NCBI RefSeq assembly: GCF_014206945.1
Contig: NZ_JACHON010000001.1
Coordinates: 121,529 to 185,528 of the forward strand
DNA: 64,000 nucleotides
Source: Gracilibacillus halotolerans
Lineage (GTDB): Bacteria; Bacillota; Bacilli; Bacillales; Amphibacillaceae
Reading direction: 5' to 3'
Below are positions 17,706 through 31,838 of this stretch, in pieces. The translations under genes and the position numbers were made by a program. The stretch's first letter is position 1; every line of letters starts with the position of its first letter. The notes beneath the pieces are model-generated. The model ran no database searches. It saw nothing but the letters and a program-made list of their open reading frames with translations, and was not told where the DNA came from.

Positions 17706-20700
17706 ATGCCGAAAAGAACAGACATTGAAAAAATCCTAGTAATAGGTTCAGGGCCAATTGTTATTGGTCAAGCTGCAGAGTTTGATTATTCCGGAACACA
17801 AGCATGCCAAGCTTTAAAAGAAGAAGGCTATACAGTTATTCTCGCAAACTCAAATCCTGCAACAATTATGACAGACCATACGGTTGCTGATACGGTATAC
17901 ATGGAACCTTTAACGGTTGAATTTTTATCAAAAATAATTCGAAAAGAACGTCCAGATGCTATTTTACCAACACTTGGTGGCCAAACTGGCTTAAATCTAG
18001 CGGTTGCATTAGACGAATCTGGTATTTTGAAAGAATACAATACCGAATTATTAGGAACAAGATTAGATGCAATTGAGCAAGCAGAAGATCGAGAGAAATT
18101 TCGTCAGTTAATGAACGAAATTTCGGAACCTGTACCTGAGAGTGTTATCGTACATACAGTCGACGAGGCAATACAGTTTTCTAAAGAAATCGGCTTCCCT
18201 TTAATCGTTCGACCAGCGTATACTTTAGGCGGTACCGGTGGAGGAATGTGTTATAACGAAGACGATTTACGTGATATTACTAGAAATGGCTTAAAGCTCT
18301 CACCTGTAGGCCAGTGTTTAATAGAAAGAAATATTGCCGGCTTTAAAGAAATAGAATTTGAGGTTATGAGAGATAAGAAAGACCAAGCTCTTGTAGTATG
18401 TAGTATGGAGAACTTTGATCCCGTAGGTATACATACGGGTGACTCTATTGTTGTCGCTCCTGCTCAAACACTAAGTGATCGTGAATATCAAATGCTTCGT
18501 TCTGCCTCTTTAAAAATTATTCGCTCTTTAGGAATTGAAGGAGGCTGTAATGTTCAACTTGCTCTAAATCCGGATTCCTTTGAATATTACATTATTGAGG
18601 TAAATCCAAGAGTAAGTCGTTCCTCTGCACTCGCATCAAAGGCAACTGGTTATCCAATCGCAAAAATTGCAGCTAAAATTGCAGTTGGACTTACGTTAGA
18701 TGAAATAAAGAATCCAATTACCGGTGTGTATGCATGCTATGAGCCAACTGTAGATTATGTTGTATCTAAATTTCCTCGCTTCCCATTTGATAAATTTGTA
18801 TTAGGTAATAGGGAATTAGGCACACAAATGAAGGCAACTGGTGAAATTATGGCGATAGGACGTACATTTGAAGAAGCAATAATGAAAGGAATCCGATCAC
18901 TGGATATAAGTGGTGAGGACTTTTATCTTCCGAAAGTAGTAAAGCTTTCAACCGAAACTTTGAAAGAAAGATTAGTGAAAGCAGATGATGAAAGAATCTA
19001 TATATTAGGAGAAGCGCTAAGAAGAGGTATTTCAACGGAAGAAATTCACCAGTTAACAAAAATAGATCCATTATTTTTAGGCAAATTGAAAGATATTATT
19101 GATTTTGAGACAACCTTGAAAGAATATAAGAACGATATTGAGGTGCTAAAACAAGCAAAACAACTAGGATTCTCTGACACTCATATCGCGCGATTATGGG
19201 GAGTTACGTCCGACGAAATTTACAACGTAAGAAAACAAGAAAACATTATTCCTGTATACAAAATGGTAGATACGTGTGCAGCAGAATATGAATCCGAAAC
19301 AGCTTACTTTTATAGCTCATATGAGGAAGAAAATGAGTCAGCCGTTTCCGATCGTAAAAAGGTTGTCGTTATTGGTTCCGGTCCAATTCGTATTGGGCAA
19401 GGTATCGAATTTGATTATGCTACTGTCCATTCTGTTCTCGCTTTAAGAGAGGCAGGCTATGAAGCAATTATAATGAACAGTAACCCAGAAACGGTTTCCA
19501 CTGATTTCACGGTATCAGATAAGTTATATTTCGAACCACTGACACTCGAGGATGTTATGCATGTGATAGATTTAGAAAAACCAGAAGGAGTTATTGTCCA
19601 ATTTGGTGGTCAAACAGCAATCAACCTTGCAGAAGGCTTAGAGAGAAGAGGAGTAAAAATTCTTGGAACTTCCTTACGAGCAATCGATATGGCTGAAGAC
19701 CGTGACAAGTTTGAACAATTATTAAGAGAACTGGAAATCGCTCAACCGAAAGGAAAATCGGTTCTTAAGCTGAATCAAGCAAAAGAAACTGCAAAAGAAA
19801 TTGGTTATCCAGTTCTTGTACGACCATCTTACGTTATTGGTGGAAGTCAAATGGAGATCGTTTATAACGAAGAAGAATTAGAGGCGTATTTAGAAAAAAC
19901 AGATCACATTGAACATAGACACCCAGTTCTAATCGATAAATATTTAACAGGAATCGAAGTAGAAGTAGACGCCATTAGTGATGGAGAAACGGTAATCATA
20001 CCTGGAGTAATGGAACACATTGAAAGAGCCGGGGTTCACTCAGGTGATTCTATAGCAGTATATCCTGCACAACGACTAACAGAAGAGACGAAAAACAAAT
20101 GTGTGGAGATAACTACGAAAATTGCTCGACGATTAGAAGTAAAAGGATTAATAAACATTCAATTCGTTGTCCATCAAGGTGAAGTCTATGTGTTGGAGGT
20201 TAATCCGCGTGCAAGTCGTACGATACCTTTCCTAAGTAAAATAACAGGAGTAACAATGGCAGATCTAGCCACCCGTTCTATTATAGGAGAATCACTTCAA
20301 GATAATGGTTACGAAAGCGGATTGCTCGAGGAACCAGAGACAATCTCTGTTAAGATACCTGTATTTTCATTTGAAAAATTACGAAGCGTTGATACGATGT
20401 TAGGGCCTGAGATGAAATCAACGGGAGAGGCAATAGGGAGAGATCGCACGCTTGCCAAAGCATTGTATAAAGGACTAACGGCATCTGGTTTGAAAATACC
20501 TTTAGATGGAGCGATTTTAATAACAGTTGCTGATAAAGATAAAGAGGAAGCATGTGATATTGCGGAGAAATTCCATGAGTTAGGCTTCCAGCTTTATGCT
20601 ACACAAGGTACGGCTAAGGCAATTCAAGCTAGAAACTTACCAGTTATAGAAGTAGGTAAAGTTGGTTCGAATAGTAAAAATGTTATTTCCATTATCGAGC

Positions 20701-20902
20701 AAGGTGAAGTACAAATGGTCGTTAACTCCTTAACCTCGGGTAAGCAACCGAGATCAGACGGCTTCCGCATTCGAAGAGAAGCTGTAGAACATGGAATTGC
20801 GTGTTTAACTAGTTTGGATACAGCAGAAGCGATTATTAATGTAATAGAATCCACTACATTTACGGCTAGACCGGCAGTAGCAGGAAAGGCTGTGGTAAGG
20901 TG

Positions 20903-20903
<1 letters not shown>
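17706..20903 (+). CDS. pyrAB: Carbamoyl-phosphate synthetase large subunit
   Basis: Synthase subunit that makes carbamoyl phosphate from bicarbonate, ammonia and two ATP. The 1065-residue protein (1071 in B. subtilis) has the usual duplicated layout. An N-terminal ATP-grasp half carries [17 protein letters not shown] and [13 protein letters not shown] second half from about residue 550 carries [16 protein letters not shown] and [17 protein letters not shown]-terminal MGS-like regulatory domain (about 935-1065, including [10 protein letters not shown] and [15 protein letters not shown]) is complete. It starts directly at the pyrAA stop (TAAATG). No anomaly was seen that would mirror the altered small subunit. 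Confidence 0.97.
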
Positions 20904-23261
<2,358 letters not shown>

Positions 23262-23269
<8 letters not shown>

Positions 23270-23885
23270 CGGAAAAGAAATAGCTAACGCGTTATATGAG
23301 ATTAATGCAATTCAAATTAAACCTGATCGTTCTTTTACTTGGACATCGGGTATCCAATCACCAATTTATTGTGATAATCGTTTGACAATGTCTTATCCAA
23401 AAGTACGAAAGAAAATTGCAAAAGAATTTGCAAGAATGGTAGAGGAGCTTCCTGAAAAACCAGACTGTATTGCTGGCTGTGCTACTGCTGGGATACCTCA
23501 TGCTGCGTGGTTAAGTGACTATTTGGATTTACCGATGGTATACGTGCGTTCTAAACCAAAAGGACATGGAAAGAAAAATCAAATAGAAGGACTAATTAAT
23601 GAGGGAGATAAGGTTATTGTTATTGAAGATCTTATTTCAACAGGTGGCTCTTCGTTAGAAAGTGCCAGAGCATTACAAGAAAGTGGCGCACAAGTTTTAA
23701 GTGTTTTTGCTATTTTTAGCTACGGTTTAAAAAAGGCGTCTCGGATGTTTGAAGATGCTCAAATTCCTTTTCAAACAATCTCAAATTTTGATATTCTAGC
23801 TGAAACTTTATTCGAAAAAGAGCAGATATCAGAAAGAGAAAAAGATAGTTTGTTAGAGTGGCGAGATGAATTAGGAGGAAATTAA
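23262..23885 (+). CDS. pyrE: Orotate phosphoribosyltransferase
   Basis: Adds PRPP-derived ribose phosphate to orotate to give OMP. The 207-residue protein contains the PRPP-binding signature VIVIEDLISTGGSSL at about 120-135, the flexible-loop lysines in RSKPKGHGKKNQ and the N-terminal FTWTSGIQSPIYCDNRL. Start ATG 23262 follows GGAGGAGTGGAAG. It is the last gene of the pyr operon and runs into a bidirectional terminator shared with rqcH. Confidence 0.97.
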
Positions 23886-23958
23886 TATTTCCCGGGTAAC
23901 CGCAGCAATCTTCTCGATTCGAGTAATAATTATATATTTCAACATTTAATGTAAATGC

Positions 23959-24002
23959 AAATTAGAAAAAGCGCGAGGAAACCGCGCTATTTTTCTAATT
24001 TT
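23959..24002. terminator. Bidirectional terminator between pyrE and rqcH
   Basis: AATTAGAAAAAGCGCG (from 23960) pairs with CGCGCT-A-TTTTTCTAATT (to 24000) with a single bulged A, around an AGGAAAC loop. A-tracts and T-tracts on both sides suit termination in both directions; the hairpin reaches into the rqcH stop codon. Confidence 0.88.
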
Positions 24003-25722
24003 GTTTTTTATTAGCGTCTAGTTTTTCAACCACTGCTGTATCTGGTGTTACAAATAATGTTTTCTGGTTATCATAAATAACATAACCTGGCTTCGCTCCA
24101 TTTGGTTTTTTAACATGTTTTACTTCCGTATAATCTACAGGAACGGAGGATGAGTTGCCGGCTTTACTAAAATAAGCTGCGAGCTTTGCTGCTTCGTGCA
24201 ACGTTTGTTCCGTTGGATCATCTGTACGAATGACAACATGAGAACCAGGAATATCTTTCGTGTGTAACCAAATATCGTTTCTTCGAGCCAATTGGTTGGT
24301 TAAATAATCATTTTGTTTATTATTTTTACCTACATAGATGTCAATTCCATCAGAAGAGACATATAATTGTGGTTTAGGTTTTGTAGGCTTATTTTTTCTT
24401 TGTTTATTTGGCGTGCTTTTTTTCTTTAAATAGCCTTGGTCTCTCAACTCTTCACGAATTTCTTCGATATCTTGCTCGCGAGCATGACCTATTTGTTCAA
24501 TAATCCCGTCTAAGTATCCAATTTCCTCGATTGTTTTATTGATCTCTTCTTGAGCCTTTATTTTCGCTTTTTTCAATTTGTGATATTTTTTAAAGAATGC
24601 TTGAGCATTTTCACTAGGTGTTTTTTGTTTATTTAGAAGGATTTCGATTTGCTTTTGCTCTGGGTCATAATAGTCAACGACATCTACCTTTTCGTCACCC
24701 GTTTTAACTAAGTGTAAATGAGCTGTTAGCAACTCGCCTTTACGCTGGTAATCATCAGCTTTATCAGATTCTTTTAATGTTTTTTCTAGTATTGCCAATT
24801 TTCGGTGATTCTTTTTTTGTTCATTTAGTAAAACTCTAGACAAGTCTTGAGCACGCTGGACAACTCTATCACGTTCAGCTTTACCAGAATAGAACCGATC
24901 TAGCATAGTACTAATTGATGGGAATTCTTCTCTCGATGTACCGTCCTTTGTGTGAAGAGGTAAAATATAAAAGCTTTCTTTATCTGCTTTCCAAATCGCT
25001 GGCTCATATTTATGCTGTTGTAAGCTTTCCACCATATCAAGGAAGGCATGCATGTAACTTTCCTTATTTCCTAACTTTGCTCGATGTGTTACTTCCTTTG
25101 CAAATAGAGGAGAGACCCCCATAAATTGATGAACAATTTGCTGCTCTAATTTTCCCGCATTAAAATCCAAACGCTTCATAAATCGGTCTTTTTCCATCGT
25201 AAAGGGATTGATTTTTCCTTGGTCTGGAGGGCTCGTATAACTAGCACCAGGAATAATAATTCGATGACGATTCTGACTGTGGGATATGTGCTTGATGCTA
25301 TCAATAATCATTTTACTATCATCATCAATCAATATTAAGTTACTATGTTTCCCCATTATTTCTACTACGAGAATTTTGTTGCTAATATCACCAATTTCAT
25401 TTCGCGTTTGAAAATGAATATGGAGGATACGTTCGTTTTCTTGCTGTTCAATCTTTTTCACAAAGCTGCCAGTTAGATGTTTACGAAGAATCATACAAAA
25501 TACTGGAGGTTCTGTTGGATTCTCTCGTTTGTCTTTTGTAATATGGATTCTTGCGTACTGCGGATGTGCGGAGAGCAGTAACTGTTTATTATTTCTTTCA
25601 TGGCGAATTGCCATAAAAATTTCTGTATCATTAGGTTGATAAATTTTCATTACCCGTCCATCAACTAATTCATTTGTTAATTCATACGATATCGCGCGTG
25701 TAACCATACCATCAAATACCAT
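23995..25722 (-). CDS. rqcH: RqcH (YloA), ribosome quality-control alanine-tailing factor
   Basis: NFACT/Rqc2 homologue that binds obstructed 50S subunits with tRNA-Ala and adds C-terminal alanine tails marking stalled chains for degradation; it also resembles fibronectin-binding proteins. The start is ATG 25722 with GAGGTGAAAACTAC upstream, giving 575 residues (572 in B. subtilis). NFACT-N spans about 1-260, a coiled coil about 280-430, and the C-terminal NFACT-R domain holds GRNNKQND-like VGKNNKQNDYLT and RNDIWLHTKDIPGSHVVIR. The conserved DR motif reads Glu97-Arg98 (QENERIL), a conservative change of a functionally important aspartate. Confidence 0.94.
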   Translation of the reverse strand: MVFDGMVTRAISYELTNELVDGRVMKIYQPNDTEIFMAIRHERNNKQLLLSAHPQYARIHITKDKRENPTEPPVFCMILRKHLTGSFVKKIEQQENERILHIHFQTRNEIGDISNKILVVEIMGKHSNLILIDDDSKMIIDSIKHISHSQNRHRIIIPGASYTSPPDQGKINPFTMEKDRFMKRLDFNAGKLEQQIVHQFMGVSPLFAKEVTHRAKLGNKESYMHAFLDMVESLQQHKYEPAIWKADKESFYILPLHTKDGTSREEFPSISTMLDRFYSGKAERDRVVQRAQDLSRVLLNEQKKNHRKLAILEKTLKESDKADDYQRKGELLTAHLHLVKTGDEKVDVVDYYDPEQKQIEILLNKQKTPSENAQAFFKKYHKLKKAKIKAQEEINKTIEEIGYLDGIIEQIGHAREQDIEEIREELRDQGYLKKKSTPNKQRKNKPTKPKPQLYVSSDGIDIYVGKNNKQNDYLTNQLARRNDIWLHTKDIPGSHVVIRTDDPTEQTLHEAAKLAAYFSKAGNSSSVPVDYTEVKHVKKPNGAKPGYVIYDNQKTLFVTPDTAVVEKLDANKKQN

Positions 25723-26087
25723 TGTAGTTTTCACCTCACTTTTTATATTATAACATACCAACGCATCACTCCCTTTAATTCAACGATATACATAAAGGAT
25801 TTAAAATGTTATTTCAAACATCGAATAAAGAATTTTCATTAAAATATTGGGAGTTTCCTTTATTTATTGTTATAATAAAGTATCGAATAAAACGTAGTAT
25901 TTTCGAAACGTTATGTCTCCATAAGGTATATTTTTATGATTATTCCCATTTAATTTTGGTGATACTTATCAAAACGAGGCTTTATACATAATAGAGAGAA
26001 TAAATCCGTACATAGAGAGGCAAGATCGATTTACTTTTATTCTCCTACTCACGTAGTAAGAGATAAACAATTAGGGGGAGTTCGACA
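25723..26087. other. Divergent intergenic region between rqcH and remA
   Basis: This 365-bp AT-rich region contains the divergent upstream regions of rqcH and remA. A SigA-like promoter for remA is listed separately. A 61-codon open frame at 25806-25991 has no ribosome binding site and no recognisable content. yloB and yloC, which lie here in B. subtilis, are absent. No strong hairpin or riboswitch motif was seen. Confidence 0.55.
25847..25876 (+). promoter_or_regulatory. Candidate SigA promoter for remA-gmk-rpoZ
   Basis: TTGGGA at 25847-25852 and TATAAT at 25871-25876 with an 18-bp spacer. It is about 200 bp upstream of remA, so a long leader is implied; a second closer promoter is possible. 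Confidence 0.45.
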
Positions 26088-27192
<1,105 letters not shown>

Positions 27193-27197
27193 AAAAG

Positions 27198-27233
27198 TTC
27201 CCTCGCACTGCTTTTGCTTGCGGGGGTTTCTTC
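27198..27233 (+). terminator. Weak terminator-like hairpin after rpoZ
   Basis: CCCTCGCA (27200-27207) pairs with TGCGGGGG (27219-27226) with one wobble, followed by TTTCTTC. It may only partly reduce transcription into coaBC, for which no separate promoter is evident. Confidence 0.5.
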
Positions 27234-27262
27234 TATGGAACTTAGAAATGGAGAGGTTTCAC

Positions 27263-28489
27263 ATGCTGAAAAATAAGAAAATAGTATTAGGAGTAACAGG
27301 TGGTATAGCAGCTTATAAAGCAGTTGCACTTACAAGTAAATTGACACAAAAAGGTGCACAAGTGAAAGTTATTCTTACAGAAAATACGCAAAAATTTATT
27401 ACTCCACTTTCTTTTCAAGCTATTTCGAGACAACCTGTATACACGGATACATTTCTTGAGGAAGATCCTAAAAATATTGCTCATATCGACTTAGCAGATT
27501 GGGCCGATTTCTTTTTAATTGCCCCTGCAACTGCACATACAATTGGTAAAATGGCGAACGGATTAGCGGATGATATGTTAACTACTACCTTATTAGCTAC
27601 AACAGCGCCTGTCTATATTGCACCAGCAATGAATGTTCATATGTACGAAAATCGTCTTGTACAACAAAATATGCAAAAACTAGATGACCTTGGGTTCCAT
27701 TTTATAGAGCCGGGTGACGGGTACCTAGCTTGTGGCTATGTTGGAAAAGGCAGATTGGAAGAGCCAGAAGAAATCGTCCACGTATTAGAACAGCATCAGA
27801 CAAGACAACAACAAAGTGATCAACGATTAAAAGGAAAAAAAGTTTTAATTTCTGCAGGACCAACACGTGAACCAATCGATCCGGTACGCTTCTTTACCAA
27901 TCATTCTTCTGGAAAGATGGGATATAGTCTTGCTGAAGCTGCAGAGAATTTAGGGGCTGAGGTGCATTTAGTTTCCGGACCTGTAGATGTAACGGCTCCA
28001 AGAAATGTACAACTATATTCCGTTGAAACCGCTGAAGAGATGTATAAAAAGATGACAGAGTTATACGATGATATGGACATTGTTATTAAAGCAGCGGCTG
28101 TAGCGGATTACCGTCCACTTCAGACCTTTGACCAGAAACTAAAAAAACAAGCTGGAGCTTTACAAATTGAGATGGAGCGAACGAAAGATATTTTACAAGC
28201 TTTAGGAGAGAGAAAAAAGCAACAATATCTCGTTGGATTTGCTGCTGAAACAAATGATATCAGAAAATATGGTCTTGGGAAGTTAGAAAAGAAAAATTTA
28301 GATGCTATTATAATCAACGATGTGAGTCAAGAGGGTATTGGTTTTCATTCCAATGATAATGAAGTAACCATTATAACGAAACATGGGAAAGAAAAAACGA
28401 TACCAAAGCTACCGAAAAAGGAAATAGCGAAAGAAATATTACAGTTAATCGATGAGGAAGTAAGGAAGAAATTTAATGAAAATAGCTAG
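27263..28489 (+). CDS. coaBC: Bifunctional phosphopantothenoylcysteine decarboxylase/synthetase (CoaBC)
   Basis: Catalyses two steps of coenzyme A synthesis: CTP-dependent joining of cysteine to 4'-phosphopantothenate (CoaB) and FMN-dependent decarboxylation (CoaC). Start ATG 27263 follows GGAGAGG and gives 408 residues (406 in B. subtilis). The CoaC domain (about 1-190) shows LGVTGGIAAYKA, the catalytic His in HIDLADWADF and PAMNVHMYEN. The CoaB domain shows ISAGPTREPIDPVRFFTNHSSGKMG-type residues and KAAAVADYRP. It overlaps priA by 14 nt. Confidence 0.95.
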   Translation: MLKNKKIVLGVTGGIAAYKAVALTSKLTQKGAQVKVILTENTQKFITPLSFQAISRQPVYTDTFLEEDPKNIAHIDLADWADFFLIAPATAHTIGKMANGLADDMLTTTLLATTAPVYIAPAMNVHMYENRLVQQNMQKLDDLGFHFIEPGDGYLACGYVGKGRLEEPEEIVHVLEQHQTRQQQSDQRLKGKKVLISAGPTREPIDPVRFFTNHSSGKMGYSLAEAAENLGAEVHLVSGPVDVTAPRNVQLYSVETAEEMYKKMTELYDDMDIVIKAAAVADYRPLQTFDQKLKKQAGALQIEMERTKDILQALGERKKQQYLVGFAAETNDIRKYGLGKLEKKNLDAIIINDVSQEGIGFHSNDNEVTIITKHGKEKTIPKLPKKEIAKEILQLIDEEVRKKFNENS

Positions 28490-30884
28490 TGTAATTGTCG
28501 ATGTTCCAACGAGTCAAACAAATCATACGTTTGATTACCAAGTTCCAAAATCACTCCAAGGAATTGTTCAGGCAGGTGTTCGAGTCATTGTTCCGTTTGG
28601 AAGACGAAAAGTAATGGGTTTTGTTATGGAATTGAAAGAGGAATCTGATTTTGATCGACTCAAAGAAATTGAAGAAGTTCTAGATTTGATTCCTGTTCTA
28701 ACTCCAGAATTACTCAAACTAGGGAAATGGCTAGCAAATGAGATGGTAAGCTTATATATTCAAACTTATCAAGCAATGCTACCGAGTATTCTTAAAGCAT
28801 CGTATAAAAAAGAAATCGAAAAGCTTACAGATGAAGATTTGCCAGAAAGTATGGAAACAATATTTGCAGGTAGACACGTAATAGATTATGACGAATTTGT
28901 AGAACGACAAGGTAAATTGAATGAGCTACGCAAGCAAATAGAAGAAGGTAACGTTCGCTTTCAATATATCGTAAAAGGAAAAGAAAATCGAAAACAACTC
29001 TTATTCTTAGAAGCTGCAAAAGATGTTACGTTATTAGAAGAGGCTTTGTTAGATATACCGAAGCGAGCTAAAAAGCAAAGAGAAATTTTGCAGTTTTTTA
29101 TCCAGAATGAACATCCGATTGAACAGCGAATTCTGTTTCAGCAATTAAAAACGTCGTCGTCTACGCTTCAACCATTAGTAGACAAGGGATTAATTAAGAA
29201 AACATATAAAGAAATTTATCGGAATCCATATGAAGATTCGCAAATTACTCCGACACAAGCTTTACCTTTATCGGAACAGCAAAACAAAGCCATTGAGCCA
29301 ATCTGGCAGTCCGTAGCAGGGAATTTGCACGAAATATTCCTGTTACATGGTGTTACGGGTAGTGGAAAAACAGAAGTTTATTTGCAAGCTATTGAGCGTG
29401 TTTTAGATAAGGGAAGAGAAGCAATTGTTCTAGTACCTGAAATTTCGTTAACCCCTCAAATGGTACACCGTTTTAAAGGTCGATTCGGAAAAGATGTTGC
29501 TGTATTACATAGTGGGTTGTCACAAGGCGAGAAGTTTGATGAGTGGACAAAGATACAACGAAAAGAAGTGAAGGTAGTTGTCGGTGCACGATCTGCAATA
29601 TTTGCTCCATTCGAAAATTTAGGAATTATTATTATTGATGAAGAGCATGAAACAAGTTATAAGCAAGATGAACAACCGAAATATCATGCCAGAGAAGTTG
29701 CGAAATTCAGAGGGGAATATCATCAATGTCCTGTTGTGTTAGGGAGTGCAACACCGATACTTGAAACATATGCTAGAGCTAAAAAAGGTGTCTATTCATT
29801 ATTAGAAATGCCATATCGTATGAACAATAATGCGATGCCTCCAGTGGAGATAATAGACATGAGAGAAGAATTACATGCAGGTAATCGAACGATGTTCTCA
29901 AGACGTTTAATTGATGCAATAAAAGATAAAATGGATAAAGGGGAACAAATTGTACTATTTTTAAATAGGAGAGGCTATTCAACTTTTGTTATGTGTAGAG
30001 AATGTGGTGAAACAGTAAAATGTCCATCCTGCGACATTGCCCTAACCTATCATAAAGCAACAGATGAATTAAAATGTCATTATTGTAATTATCATATACG
30101 TATGGTGCATGAGTGCCCTACATGTCAAAGTCTATCTGTCCGATACTTTGGAACCGGAACTCAAAAGGTGGAAGAAGCGCTTAAACAACTGATTCCTGAA
30201 GTGGAAATTATCCGAATGGACGTAGACACTACAAGAAAAAAGGGAGCTCACGAACGGCTTTTATCACAATTTAGTGAAAAGAAAGCACATATCTTACTCG
30301 GGACACAAATGATTGCGAAAGGATTAGATTTTGAGAATGTGACATTAGTAGGTGTATTAGCGATTGACACCATGCTGCAACTGCCAGATTTCCGTTCTTC
30401 GGAAAAAACCTTTCAGTTATTAACGCAAGTTAGTGGAAGAGCAGGTAGACACCATTTACCTGGAGAAGTCATTATTCAAACTTATACACCTGAACATTAT
30501 AGTATTGAACTTGCAAGCCAATACGATTATGAACAATTTTTCTATAAAGAGATGGAAATGCGTAAACAATTCCGCTATCCACCTTATTACTATTTAACGT
30601 TAATCCATGTTTCTCATCCTAATGAAATAAAGGCCTATGAAGTTACGAAAATGATTACGAAACTATTGAGAAAACATCTTACAGACCAAGTAACAATTCT
30701 CGGTCCAACGCCATCGCCTATCGTTAGAATAAATAATAGATATCGCTACCAGTGCATGATAAAATATAAAAATGAACCGAACCAGCTTGCAACTATACGT
30801 AAAATATTACAATACTACCATGATGAAATGATAAAGAACGATTTAATGATCCAAGTTGATTTAGAACCTTATCAACTTATGTGA
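28476..30884 (+). CDS. priA: Primosomal protein N' (PriA helicase)
   Basis: 3'-5' superfamily 2 helicase that reloads the replisome at stalled forks. The 802-residue protein (805 in B. subtilis) has an N-terminal DNA-binding domain (about 1-110), Walker A GVTGSGKTEV near 291-300 and the DEEH box IIIDEEHETSYKQ. A zinc-binding insertion has paired CxxC motifs (CRECGETVKCPSC, CHYC, CPTC), and helicase motifs V-VI sit at LLGTQMIAKGLDF and QVSGRAGR. Next in B. subtilis comes def; here fmt follows after 12 bp with no def. Confidence 0.97.
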   Translation: MKIASVIVDVPTSQTNHTFDYQVPKSLQGIVQAGVRVIVPFGRRKVMGFVMELKEESDFDRLKEIEEVLDLIPVLTPELLKLGKWLANEMVSLYIQTYQAMLPSILKASYKKEIEKLTDEDLPESMETIFAGRHVIDYDEFVERQGKLNELRKQIEEGNVRFQYIVKGKENRKQLLFLEAAKDVTLLEEALLDIPKRAKKQREILQFFIQNEHPIEQRILFQQLKTSSSTLQPLVDKGLIKKTYKEIYRNPYEDSQITPTQALPLSEQQNKAIEPIWQSVAGNLHEIFLLHGVTGSGKTEVYLQAIERVLDKGREAIVLVPEISLTPQMVHRFKGRFGKDVAVLHSGLSQGEKFDEWTKIQRKEVKVVVGARSAIFAPFENLGIIIIDEEHETSYKQDEQPKYHAREVAKFRGEYHQCPVVLGSATPILETYARAKKGVYSLLEMPYRMNNNAMPPVEIIDMREELHAGNRTMFSRRLIDAIKDKMDKGEQIVLFLNRRGYSTFVMCRECGETVKCPSCDIALTYHKATDELKCHYCNYHIRMVHECPTCQSLSVRYFGTGTQKVEEALKQLIPEVEIIRMDVDTTRKKGAHERLLSQFSEKKAHILLGTQMIAKGLDFENVTLVGVLAIDTMLQLPDFRSSEKTFQLLTQVSGRAGRHHLPGEVIIQTYTPEHYSIELASQYDYEQFFYKEMEMRKQFRYPPYYYLTLIHVSHPNEIKAYEVTKMITKLLRKHLTDQVTILGPTPSPIVRINNRYRYQCMIKYKNEPNQLATIRKILQYYHDEMIKNDLMIQVDLEPYQLM

Positions 30885-30896
30885 AGGAGTATATGT

Positions 30897-31838
30897 ATGA
30901 AAAAAAGTATTGTTTTTATGGGAACGCCTGATTTTGCTGTCCCTGTTTTAGAAGCTTTAATCGATCAACAATATAAAATAGATTTAGTTGTAACCCAACC
31001 TGACCGACCAAAAGGGAGAAAAAAACAACTAACGCCACCACCAGTAAAGGTTGCTGCTGAACAACATGGGATTCCGATTTTTCAGCCAGAAAAAATAAAA
31101 AATGATTGGGGTGCAATTAAAGAGGTAAATCCTGATTTAATTATCACAGCTGCTTTTGGACAGATTTTACCGAAAGAGTTATTGGATTTTCCGTCAAAAG
31201 GTTGTATCAATGTGCACGCATCTTTATTACCCAAATTAAGAGGTGGTGCACCGATTCACTATTCAATCATTGAAGGCCATAAAGAAACAGGTATATCTAT
31301 TATGTATATGACAGAAAAGTTGGATGCTGGAGATATCATTAGTCAACAAGCCATTCCGATTGAGGAAAAGGACAACGTCGGCACTTTACATGATAAATTA
31401 GCTAAAGTAGGGTCTGAATTGCTAATTCGTACTTTACCAGATTTCCTAAATGGCAATATAGATGCACGAAAACAGGAAGAAGCCGAAGTGACGTATGCTC
31501 CTAATATTAAGCGGGAAGATGAGAGAATTGATTGGTCTCGTGAACAAGAGGTTATATTTAACCAAATACGAGGCTTATGCCCATGGCCGGTTGCATTTAC
31601 TCAATTCGAAGGAAAAACAATGAAAGTCTGGCAAGCAGAAAAAAGTGATATTATAAGTGACAAAGAACCTGGTACAATTCATGCCATAGAAGCAGATGGG
31701 ATTTTAATAGTAACAGGTAGTCGAAAAACAATCAAAATTACAGAGCTACAACCAGCCGGTAAGAAAAGAATGCAAGTAGAAGATTTCTTGCGTGGAGCAG
31801 GTAATACGTTAACAGTAGGAGCGAAATTTGGCGAATGA
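30897..31838 (+). CDS. fmt: Methionyl-tRNA formyltransferase
   Basis: Formylates initiator Met-tRNA using 10-formyl-tetrahydrofolate. The 313-residue protein has the N-terminal MGTPDFAVPVLEAL, the catalytic Asn-His-Asp set (INVHASLLPKLRGGAPI, and Asp in EKLDAGDII) and a C-terminal OB-like domain from about 207. Start ATG 30897 follows GAAGGAG. It overlaps rsmB by 4 nt. Peptide deformylase (def), usually adjacent, must be encoded elsewhere. Confidence 0.97.
   Translation: MKKSIVFMGTPDFAVPVLEALIDQQYKIDLVVTQPDRPKGRKKQLTPPPVKVAAEQHGIPIFQPEKIKNDWGAIKEVNPDLIITAAFGQILPKELLDFPSKGCINVHASLLPKLRGGAPIHYSIIEGHKETGISIMYMTEKLDAGDIISQQAIPIEEKDNVGTLHDKLAKVGSELLIRTLPDFLNGNIDARKQEEAEVTYAPNIKREDERIDWSREQEVIFNQIRGLCPWPVAFTQFEGKTMKVWQAEKSDIISDKEPGTIHAIEADGILIVTGSRKTIKITELQPAGKKRMQVEDFLRGAGNTLTVGAKFGE

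Noticed and set aside
25806-25991. 61-codon plus-strand open frame between rqcH and remA
   Set aside because: No ribosome binding site, AT-rich low-information composition and overlap with the likely remA promoter.
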